DNA of 5,348 nt from an uncultured Collinsella sp. (GTDB lineage: Bacteria > Actinomycetota > Coriobacteriia > Coriobacteriales > Coriobacteriaceae), in the NCBI GenBank assembly GCA_902494585.1, contig CABUUD010000118.1, forward strand, positions 1 through 5,348, read 5' to 3'. Under the pieces are notes generated by a model. It worked only from the letters and a program-made list of their open reading frames with translations. It made no database searches and was not told where the DNA came from. This document shows positions 1-5,308 of this stretch, piece after piece. A program made the translations under genes and the position numbers. Every line of letters begins with the position of its first letter. Position 1 is the stretch's first letter.

Positions 1-2
1 AC

Positions 3-206
3 ACCACCGTCCCCGCCCGGACGGTTGCACAGGCGCAGCCCGCGTCTCGACCGACCCCATCCACCGAGACGGTCCGCAGCGCCGAGTCCATGCGTCGCGC
101 ACGCCTTGCCGTCAAACGTCAACGCTCGATGGCACTCACGATGGCGATTGCCGCCCTGGTAGCAATCGTGGTCATACTCGTCCTCGCATCTGCCGGCATG
201 CTTTAG
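3..206 (+). CDS. C-terminal end of a membrane-anchored protein (5' part outside window)
   Basis: An open frame enters from the left edge and stops at TAG (204-206), leaving 67 residues. The visible part has three zones. A Pro/Thr/Ser/Ala-rich linker covers about residues 1-29. A very basic stretch follows (MRRARLAVKRQR, 30-41). A hydrophobic segment of about 22 residues then ends at the stop, containing ALVAIVVILVLASAG. This is the layout of a cytoplasmic protein held by a single C-terminal membrane helix, with the arginines on the inner face. No catalytic or binding motif is visible, so the function cannot be named. The GC-rich third positions match the neighbouring genes, which supports real coding. 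The gene converges on the - strand gene that ends at 328. The upstream domain could be anything, including a further signalling protein. Confidence 0.72.
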   Translation, partial: TTVPARTVAQAQPASRPTPSTETVRSAESMRRARLAVKRQRSMALTMAIAALVAIVVILVLASAGML

Positions 207-245
207 CCGACAGTAAAACCCAAGTCAGCAAATAGACCTATTTGC

Positions 246-295
246 AAAAAAGCGGTGGCGGGCGCGACTCTCAATAAAGCCGCGTCCGCCACCGC
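246..295 (-). terminator. Rho-independent terminator of the zinc-ribbon protein gene
   Basis: The arms 252-266 and 281-295 are inverted repeats of 15 bases with one non-Watson-Crick position (262/285) and a 14-base loop. Read on the - strand, the stem is followed directly by six T (251 down to 246), the classic intrinsic terminator form, 33 bases past the stop of the - strand gene. Read on the + strand there is no T run after the stem, so it should stop the + strand gene less efficiently. A second small perfect hairpin (228-234 with 239-245, arms GCAAATA/TATTTGC) sits next to the T run on the side of the + strand gene. Confidence 0.88.
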
Positions 296-327
296 CCCCA
301 TGCATCGCACGCTGACAATACGAGGTA

Positions 328-1572
328 CTAGGAAATCAAAAGCTCAAAGGAATCCGTGATGCGCGTTCCCATGTTAACGGCGCCGTCTCCCGATTCGACT
401 GTGGTATTCAGGTAGTACTTGCCGTTCTTCTTTTTAGGTACACCCGTAACCGTAAGGTCGCAGCCCTCCTCCTCGACGGGAAGCGAAAACTCAAAGCCCT
501 TATTCCTGACAAACGTACCGGTGACGTCCGTGTAGGTGCGATAGTCGTCACCATCGGATTGGGCGACGGTTTTTTCGGCGTTGTAGGTATCGTGGGCATG
601 CAGCGTGGCCGAGATGTCTGCAACCGCTTCGCCGGAATCACTGATGCTCTTAAACACAATCACAAGGTCGTTTTTGCTCGCGCCGTAGCAAGTATGGCCC
701 CAAGAGTTGCCCGTCTCCTTAAGTGCTCCGCGCCACGTGGTGTTGGCAAAGCTCGTGGGCTTATCGATGTTGAGCTTCGCTGTGCTACCAGAGGTCGTGG
801 TGGTCGACGAGGTCGCGTTGCCCGTCGTGGAAGAGTCCTCGGCATCGAAGCTGGCGTCCTCGCCGTTCTTGCTTGCGGTCTTGAGCTCCGCCTTAGCATC
901 CTTAAGGTCGGACTTTGTCTGATCGAGCTCGTCTTGCGTTTTTGTGAGTTCGTCCTTGGAAGATTCAAGCTGCTTCTTGAGCTTTTGAATCTGCTCCGTA
1001 TTTTGCGGATGAGCCAAACCATATGAGTAGCCCACCCAGCCGGTTCCCGCGCACAAGGCGGCAACGACAATAACGCCGGCGGCGATGGCGGGCGCATACG
1101 ACTTGCCCAGGCGCTTGCGTGCTAGCTTGTACTCGGCCTTGGCCGTCTTGAGGCTCTCGCGGTCCTGCGCAAGCTGCTCTTCCTCACTGAGCGGCGTAGA
1201 ACCAGAATCGGCATGGTAGGCAGGCTCAGTTTCCACGTCCTCGATCGTAGTGCCAAAGTCTGACAAGGGATCAACTACACGCGTGGCGCCCGAATCGGAT
1301 TCGGGCACAGCGGGCTCAGACGCGCCGGGTGCCGCCACCGGCTGCTCGTCTGCTTTCGAGGCAGCATCCGCCTTAGGCAACTCCACCGTTGCCGCCGTAG
1401 CGGCCTCGCCGTCGCGCCAAGAAAAGGCAGGGCTCTGTGACACGGTCTGGGGCGTAGTATAGGGATCTTCGGAAACGGGCGCGGTCGACGAGGGCGCGGC
1501 AAGAGGCGATCCACACTCAGAGCAAAAACTAGCGTCATCGGGCAACAATGCACCGCAATAAGGGCATTCCAT
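328..1572 (-). CDS. Zinc-ribbon, single-pass membrane protein with coiled coil and C-terminal extracytoplasmic domain
   Basis: The protein has 414 residues. An N-terminal zinc ribbon is formed by two CxxC knuckles (C3-C6 and C17-C20). A long low-complexity Ala/Pro/Ser/Glu linker follows (about 25-130), then a charged helical stretch (130-157). One membrane helix lies at about 159-186 (AIAAGVIVVAALCAG). A heptad-like coiled coil spans about 191-235, rich in K/E/L/D. After a Ser/Thr linker (245-265) comes a domain of about 150 residues with alternating beta-like segments, probably outside the cell. The start ATG (1572-1570) has AGAGGT 8 bases upstream. The gene is divergent from the FHA gene and ends in its own terminator. 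Zinc-ribbon single-pass proteins of this layout are common in Coriobacteriia and Firmicutes, but their role is mostly unknown. A job as partner or substrate of the nearby kinase is inference from position. The C-terminal domain was not recognised. Confidence 0.9.
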   Translation of the reverse strand: MECPYCGALLPDDASFCSECGSPLAAPSSTAPVSEDPYTTPQTVSQSPAFSWRDGEAATAATVELPKADAASKADEQPVAAPGASEPAVPESDSGATRVVDPLSDFGTTIEDVETEPAYHADSGSTPLSEEEQLAQDRESLKTAKAEYKLARKRLGKSYAPAIAAGVIVVAALCAGTGWVGYSYGLAHPQNTEQIQKLKKQLESSKDELTKTQDELDQTKSDLKDAKAELKTASKNGEDASFDAEDSSTTGNATSSTTTTSGSTAKLNIDKPTSFANTTWRGALKETGNSWGHTCYGASKNDLVIVFKSISDSGEAVADISATLHAHDTYNAEKTVAQSDGDDYRTYTDVTGTFVRNKGFEFSLPVEEEGCDLTVTGVPKKKNGKYYLNTTVESGDGAVNMGTRITDSFELLIS

Positions 1573-1599
1573 AGGGCACGACCTCTCAAAATGTGTCGT

Positions 1600-1616
1600 T
1601 TGCAGCCATCCTGCAA
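1600..1616. promoter_or_regulatory. Dyad TTGCAG-5-CTGCAA, possible operator
   Basis: TTGCAG (1600-1605) and CTGCAA (1611-1616) are perfect inverted repeats with a five-base gap. The site lies 28 bases before the start codon of the - strand gene and covers the -35 position expected for the + strand promoter. A protein bound here could act on both genes. It could also be a small hairpin in the - strand leader RNA, or chance. Confidence 0.3.
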
Positions 1617-1638
1617 CTTGGCGTATCTGCCCTATAAT
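1611..1638 (+). promoter_or_regulatory. Putative promoter of the FHA gene
   Basis: A perfect TATAAT lies at 1633-1638. The best -35 is weak: CTGCAA (1611-1616, three of six bases match) with 16 bases between the boxes. Transcription would begin near 1645, giving a leader of about 108 bases before the ATG at 1753. A weak -35 with a consensus -10 suggests help from an activator, which fits the dyad over the -35. Confidence 0.45.
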
Positions 1639-1683
1639 GTCTCAATAGTTATGCAAAGCGTTGCGCAACATTTTTCGAGTCGG

Positions 1684-1698
1684 TACGCTTTGAGCGTA
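1684..1698. promoter_or_regulatory. Dyad TACGCT-3-AGCGTA in the FHA gene leader
   Basis: TACGCT (1684-1689) and AGCGTA (1693-1698) form a perfect inverted repeat around TTG. A wider pair, CAAAGCG (1654-1660) and CGCTTTG (1686-1692), overlaps it, so two alternative hairpins compete for the same bases. The site is downstream of the predicted transcription start, where it could be an operator or an RNA structure. Confidence 0.3.
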
Positions 1699-1752
1699 GC
1701 CATTTCCTATCATGTTTGCAGTACGTCATTAAAGTTATCTGGGGAGGCAGCC

Positions 1753-2715
1753 ATGGCGGCGGAAACACCGTGCTCGGTCCTCTACAACGACATCCGATCG
1801 TTCGGCGGTCTCAAGCATCTCGAGATTGCGCGAATGCTCATTAACGGCAATTCGTATGCAGGCAGTACCCTGCTCGACAAATGCTCTACCAACCGCTCGT
1901 ACCTCACTCGCTACATCGTCCACCGCGAGCCCGATCAGTGTGCGCCAGGTATCTACAATGACCTTACCGTCTCCACACTCAACCTTGCCGCCGCCATTAG
2001 TAACAAGCTCGGCGGAGGCGATCGCGCCTATCAGGAAATATCCGAGCATTACAGCGGCCCGGCGGCCCAAGGCATGATGTCGGTTCTCGCCGATTATGAC
2101 CTCGACGACCGCCTCTACGCCAATGCCTTGGGGCGCATCAACAGCTCCGATGACCACAGCCCCCGCGAAAAAAGCACGCTCTTCTTGATGCTCTTTGTGG
2201 CAACGGGTGCACTTGCCGATCCCGTTCAAGGCGTGGCCACCGTCGAGCGCTTTTGCGACAGCAAGACGGGCGGGCACTTTGGCACCACCGAAACTACCGT
2301 CGGACGTGGCTTTATGGGCAGCCTGGAGCAGCCGCGCACCGTTGCCCCCAACCTCGGTCTGCTCAGGACACATTCCGACAACTGCGTCGACATGCAAATC
2401 CATCCCCTCACACGCGATCCGCGCGGCACCGTGATTGGTTCTTTGCCCAAAACCTCGCCCAGCATCACCGATGTGGGCGCCGACGCATCGCGCGAGCATC
2501 TTCGCATTTGGCTTGAGGGTGAGCACTGGTACGCCCAGGGCCTTGGATCGACCAACGGCACGGTGCTCGAATCGGGCGCAGGCGACGGCGACATCGTAAT
2601 CGAGCCGCCCCGCGACCAACGAGAGCCCGGCAAAGTCTATCCCCCCGTGGAAATCGCTAACAGTGACAGACTTCATTTGGGTCTCTATACAACGTTTCTC
2701 GTTATTGTGGACTAG
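1753..2715 (+). CDS. FHA-domain (phosphothreonine-binding) protein
   Basis: The protein has 320 residues and should be cytoplasmic, since no signal peptide or membrane helix is seen. The C-terminal part (about 213-320) is an FHA domain. It has the first-strand motif VIGS (227-230), the phosphopeptide-binding S-R-E-H (246-249) and the signature G-S-T-N-G-T (265-270). FHA domains bind phosphothreonine, usually made by a Ser/Thr kinase, and one lies next downstream. The N-terminal 200 residues look mostly helical and were not recognised. A threonine-rich stretch FGTTETTVGRGFM (176-188) just before the FHA domain resembles the ETT phospho-switch of GarA/OdhI. The start at ATG 1753 was chosen because GGGGAGG (1741-1747) precedes it by five bases. 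The frame stays open upstream to 1591, but that extension would run through the predicted promoter and has no ribosome site. The gene is probably co-regulated with the kinase. Confidence 0.9.
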   Translation: MAAETPCSVLYNDIRSFGGLKHLEIARMLINGNSYAGSTLLDKCSTNRSYLTRYIVHREPDQCAPGIYNDLTVSTLNLAAAISNKLGGGDRAYQEISEHYSGPAAQGMMSVLADYDLDDRLYANALGRINSSDDHSPREKSTLFLMLFVATGALADPVQGVATVERFCDSKTGGHFGTTETTVGRGFMGSLEQPRTVAPNLGLLRTHSDNCVDMQIHPLTRDPRGTVIGSLPKTSPSITDVGADASREHLRIWLEGEHWYAQGLGSTNGTVLESGAGDGDIVIEPPRDQREPGKVYPPVEIANSDRLHLGLYTTFLVIVD

Positions 2716-2885
2716 TGCGTAGAGACGTGGGAAACAGGTGTCACTCGTCTTATATCATTTACGTTGCGCGCTGCACTATAAATAGCAATACGAGTCAGCT
2801 TATCGGCGAACACGTCTATCATGGGCTTTAATCGATAATCGCGTTCTCGGCGTGAGCACGCGGCCCCACCAAATGAAGGAACGTC
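2716..2885. other. Gap between FHA and kinase genes
   Basis: This 170-base, AT-richer gap holds no credible gene and no clear terminator. TATAAA (2777-2782) and GATAAT (2834-2839) could be -10 boxes, but neither has an acceptable -35 at normal spacing. A small palindrome CGATAATCG lies at 2833-2841. The kinase may be read through from the FHA promoter, or have its own promoter here. The sequence does not decide. Confidence 0.4.
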
Positions 2886-2888
2886 TTG
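2876..2888 (+). promoter_or_regulatory. Ribosome binding site that decides the TTG start of the kinase
   Basis: AAGGA (2876-2880) is followed after five bases by TTG (2886-2888). An in-frame TGA at 2874-2876 closes the frame just upstream, and the next in-frame ATG is M37, which lies close to the glycine loop and has no comparable ribosome site. Confidence 0.75.
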
Positions 2889-4970
2889 GATACCACCAAC
2901 ACCGCCCCTGGCGACAAACTCATCCGTCTCGACACGTTCGACACCGCCGTGGCGGTCGACCCCAGCGCCGAGGACGACGCCAAGCGACGGTTTATGACGC
3001 TTATTCTTCAGACGGCATACCGCGACGGCGGCAATATCGGACACGTGCTTCGCGCGACCAACACAAGCGGCGAGGTCTTTGCCGTCAAGCTGCTCAAGGA
3101 CAACGCCATCCTTTCCGGCCAAGCCCCCGATCGCTCCGCCGAGCAAGCGGCTGCGCACCTGGCCAATACCGCCGCGTTGTTCGAGGAGTACCGTCATCTG
3201 TGCACTGTCTCGCACCTGCGCGGATTTCCGCGCGTCTATGGCTATGGATCGTGCGAGGACGACCCGCTCATCCTCATGGAGTGGGTCGAGGGCACCTCGC
3301 TCAAGCAGGCGCTGCCCTTGCTTCCGCACGATGTCTCGGGCGGGCTAACCACCCAGATGGTGGCCGCCGTTGGAAACGCCGTGCTTCGCGCACTCCTGAT
3401 GACCCAGGGGCTCGTTAATCCGGTCGTCCATCGCGACCTGACGCCCGCCAATATCATGTTCCGTACCACCAGTCGAACGCTCGAGCAGCAGATCGTCGAT
3501 TGCTCCTTTGACCCCTGCCTCATCGACATGGGCTCCGCGACCATGGCCCTCGGCGATGACACGATCACCCGGCGCGCCGACATCTGGCGCTTTGCCACGC
3601 CCGCATACGCCGCGCCCGAGATGCTCACGCAGGATATCGAAGGCATCGCGGCCCTTCGCCGCTCGCCCGCAATCGACGTCTATGCGCTTTCGAGCATTCT
3701 GTACCAGCTCTACAGCGGTCGCAAACCGTTCGATGTTGAGTCGACGGGTGCCGCGGCAACCGGCTCGTTCTACCTCATAAAGACCAAGACCAAGCCGGCA
3801 CCGCTCGAGCCGCGATGCAATGACGACGAAGCGCTCGTCCAAATCATCATGAAAGGCATCTCAGTCGAGCAGTGCGATCGTCCTACCGAGCAGCAGATGC
3901 TCGAGGTGCTCTCGGCATACCTCACCGATGCCGAATCCGAGGGCCGCGAAGGTGCAGGGAACGAAGCCGCAATTGATATCGATTCTGGCACGCACCTTAA
4001 GGTCGACGTCGCCGGCGAGCGCGCGCGAGAGATCCTGGAGCAGGCCCGGCACGATGCCATGACCCGCCGCCGCTTTATTATCGGTGGCGTTGTCGCAGCC
4101 TTTGCGGGGCTTGGCGTTATCGGGGCGGCAACCCATGGCTTTGGCATCCCCGACTACCTGGACGGCATCCGCGATTCACTTGACGACTACACCTGGGATC
4201 AGCTGCAGGAGATTTCGCTCAAGATTAAGGTCGCCGAGACCCGTAGCGAGGCACGCGAGATTGCAAAGCGCTACCATCTGCTCGATGCCGATGGGCACAT
4301 CCCCTATCCGTGCATCAAGCGCGTGAGGCTCACCAACGGGCTGCACGTCGGCGCGCAGCTTGTGGGCATCCGCCACGACGAGCTTCTAGACGGTACGGGC
4401 AAGGCAGGGTTAACGTTTATGTTCGACGCGGGTATTGCCGAGCGCGATGCTGCGGCTGAACCGCCGAGCGCCGGCTGGGCAGATTGCGAGCTGCGGGAAT
4501 GGCTCGACGGCGACGGCCTTAAGCTGCTGCCCAACGAGTTGCGCGCACTCATTAAATCTGTCAAAAAGATCTCGAATAACGTTGGCGCTGCCAGAAGCGC
4601 ATCGTGTCTGAGCGAGCTGCCCGCAACTCTTTGGCTGCCCGCCATGGTCGAGCTGTGCGGAGTGCAGCCGCCCGAGTCGTTTACCGAGGGCTTTCACTAC
4701 CTGGCCGACATCTATAACGGCGAGGGCAAGGAGTATCAGCTCTTCCGCGAGCTCAAGGTAAGTCCGTATACCACGAACGAGACGTTGGTTCGCCAGTGGA
4801 AGGGCAAGGACACCTGTTGGTGGGAACGAACGGCGAGTCCCGACACATCGGAGAGCGAAGGCACGCTCTATATGAACCGCGTGGGACGCGACGGCGACGT
4901 CTTTACGTACGCAACGCCTGCAGAAAAGCCAGACAAGCGAACCTGCGTGATCCCCGGATTCTGCATCTAG
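2886..4970 (+). CDS. Transmembrane Ser/Thr protein kinase with DUF6273-like extracellular domain
   Basis: The protein has 694 residues. The Hanks-type kinase domain covers about 40-345: a degenerate glycine loop (DGGNIGHV, 47-54), ATP lysine K68 in FAVK, probable C-helix glutamate E100 or E101, catalytic loop HRDLTPAN (182-189, base D184), metal-binding D214 in DMG, YAAPE (241-245), DVYAL (264-268) and a final R332. A short linker leads to RRRFIIGG (394-401) and one membrane helix (about 397-417), placing the kinase inside and the rest outside. The outer domain (about 485-694) matches the DUF6273 pattern: GWADCELREWL (530-540), LPNELRALIK (548-557), LWLPAMVELCG (582-592), WWERTAS (645-651) and a terminal IPGFCI. 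It probably senses an unknown signal. TTG was chosen as start because AAGGA (2876-2880) lies five bases ahead and an in-frame TGA (2874-2876) excludes anything further upstream. It should phosphorylate targets read by the FHA protein. Confidence 0.92.
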   Translation: MDTTNTAPGDKLIRLDTFDTAVAVDPSAEDDAKRRFMTLILQTAYRDGGNIGHVLRATNTSGEVFAVKLLKDNAILSGQAPDRSAEQAAAHLANTAALFEEYRHLCTVSHLRGFPRVYGYGSCEDDPLILMEWVEGTSLKQALPLLPHDVSGGLTTQMVAAVGNAVLRALLMTQGLVNPVVHRDLTPANIMFRTTSRTLEQQIVDCSFDPCLIDMGSATMALGDDTITRRADIWRFATPAYAAPEMLTQDIEGIAALRRSPAIDVYALSSILYQLYSGRKPFDVESTGAAATGSFYLIKTKTKPAPLEPRCNDDEALVQIIMKGISVEQCDRPTEQQMLEVLSAYLTDAESEGREGAGNEAAIDIDSGTHLKVDVAGERAREILEQARHDAMTRRRFIIGGVVAAFAGLGVIGAATHGFGIPDYLDGIRDSLDDYTWDQLQEISLKIKVAETRSEAREIAKRYHLLDADGHIPYPCIKRVRLTNGLHVGAQLVGIRHDELLDGTGKAGLTFMFDAGIAERDAAAEPPSAGWADCELREWLDGDGLKLLPNELRALIKSVKKISNNVGAARSASCLSELPATLWLPAMVELCGVQPPESFTEGFHYLADIYNGEGKEYQLFRELKVSPYTTNETLVRQWKGKDTCWWERTASPDTSESEGTLYMNRVGRDGDVFTYATPAEKPDKRTCVIPGFCI

Positions 4971-4982
4971 ACAGCGAGCGTC

Positions 4983-5009
4983 TTGCCGTGACGGGACCCT
5001 CCCCGGCAA
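4983..5009 (+). terminator. Probable terminator hairpin of the kinase gene
   Basis: TTGCCG (4983-4988) pairs with CGGCAA (5004-5009). Inside, GGG (4993-4995) pairs with CCC (5001-5003) with four bases bulged on the left side. The stem starts 13 bases past the stop codon. Only a poor T-rich stretch follows (TTGTCT, part of the first array repeat), so it may be weak or depend on another factor. Confidence 0.45.
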
Positions 5010-5010
5010 T

Positions 5011-5075
5011 TGTCTCGATCTGTATCTGTAACAGTTAGAAGTCATATTTGCTGCTAGATGTTACAGATTGAGACA
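5011..5075. repeat. Array pair 1 (L1-R1), with a six-base duplication
   Basis: L1 carries ATCTGT twice in tandem (5018-5023 and 5024-5029), making it 23 bases. Without the extra six, it pairs with R1 at 16 of 17 positions. The loop is 5034-5058. Confidence 0.85.
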
Positions 5076-5096
5076 TTGAGTTTCCTGCCAACTGTT

Positions 5097-5155
5097 TGTC
5101 TTGATCTGTAACAAATACTCGGTAAAACGGGGTCTAAATGTTACAGATCGAGACG
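5097..5155. repeat. Array pair 2 (L2-R2)
   Basis: The arms pair at 15 of 17 positions around a 25-base spacer (5114-5138). The mismatches lie in the outer seven bases, while the inner ten are perfect. Confidence 0.85.
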
Positions 5156-5176
5156 TTAGTTTTCGGCTGAAATGTT

Positions 5177-5235
5177 TGTCTAAATCTGTAACAACTATGG
5201 TTCAAAAACCGATCCAGATGTTACAGATTGAGATG
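5177..5235. repeat. Array pair 3 (L3-R3), with inner hairpin
   Basis: The inner ten bases pair perfectly, while the outer seven have diverged at several positions. The 25-base spacer (5194-5218) itself holds GGTT-CAAA-AACC (5199-5210), so the folded form would be a two-tier hairpin. Confidence 0.8.
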
Positions 5236-5236
5236 T

Positions 5237-5283
5237 TTGGTTGGGACGGTCCATCGGTCAACCAACTACCCTCATCTGTAGCG
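5237..5283. repeat. Degenerate end of the array and adjoining hairpin
   Basis: TTGGTTG (5237-5243) and CAACCAA (5259-5265) are perfect inverted repeats. Just after them, ATCTGTA (5274-5280) matches the core of an L arm but lacks the final AACA. It lies ten bases later than the 80-base period predicts. This looks like a decayed fourth L arm. Confidence 0.5.
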
Positions 5284-5308
5284 AGATGTCATACATTTCT
5301 TTCTGCAC

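Larger units (their letters stand above)
1573..1752. promoter_or_regulatory. Divergent intergenic control region between zinc-ribbon and FHA genes
   Basis: This 180-base gap separates two genes transcribed away from each other and so must hold the start signals for both. It is richer in A and T than the genes. It holds a consensus -10 box for the + strand, two operator-like dyads, and a perfect 10-base palindrome GTTGCGCAAC (1660-1669). No clear -35/-10 pair could be fixed for the - strand gene. Candidates on that strand such as TTGCAT followed by TATAGG have poor spacing. Confidence 0.6.
5011..5235. repeat. Array of six alternating inverted 17-base repeats, 80-base period
   Basis: The consensus arm TGTCTYGATCTGTAACA (L) and its reverse complement (R) occur in strict order: L1 5011-5033, R1 5059-5075, L2 5097-5113, R2 5139-5155, L3 5177-5193, R3 5219-5235. 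The ten bases ATCTGTAACA are identical in all six. Spacers inside each L-R pair are all 25 bases and those between pairs are both 21, so equivalent arms are exactly 80 bases apart. The spacers differ from one another, except that CTAGA, CTAAA or CCAGA precedes each R arm. The array is AT-richer than the genes and has no coding frame. It resembles the alternating-repeat clusters called BIMEs in enterobacteria, but lacks their known sequence. An array of protein-binding sites or a structured RNA is also possible. Confidence 0.9.

Noticed and set aside
1591..1752. Upstream extension of the FHA gene to ATG 1591, adding 54 residues
   Set aside because: It would overlap the TATAAT promoter box and the divergent control region and has no ribosome site, while GGGGAGG sits five bases before ATG 1753.
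1735..2676. Open frame of 313 codons on the - strand
   Set aside because: It is antisense to the FHA gene, whose protein shows a clear FHA domain. Long antisense frames are common in GC-rich genes.
2724..2752. Terminator after the FHA gene (AGACG/CGTCT)
   Set aside because: The stem is only five pairs with a loop of about 18 bases and no T run.
2777..2782. TATAAA as -10 box of a kinase promoter
   Set aside because: No acceptable -35 lies 15-19 bases upstream, so it is noted only under the gap.
2712..3329. Open frame of 205 codons on the - strand
   Set aside because: It is antisense to the N-terminal kinase domain, with no ribosome site or domain of its own.
4410..5045. Open frame of 211 codons on the - strand, starting in the repeat array
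   Set aside because: It is antisense to the conserved DUF6273-like domain, and its predicted protein is Arg/Cys/Leu-rich with no recognisable motif.
5011..5235. CRISPR array
   Set aside because: The repeats alternate in orientation, are only 17 bases and vary in the outer part. The spacers are 21-25 bases with a conserved end. No cas gene is visible.
5011..5235. Insertion sequence or MITE with terminal inverted repeats
   Set aside because: There are no flanking target duplications, no transposase, and six evenly phased arms instead of two ends. A relation to a mobile element cannot be fully excluded.
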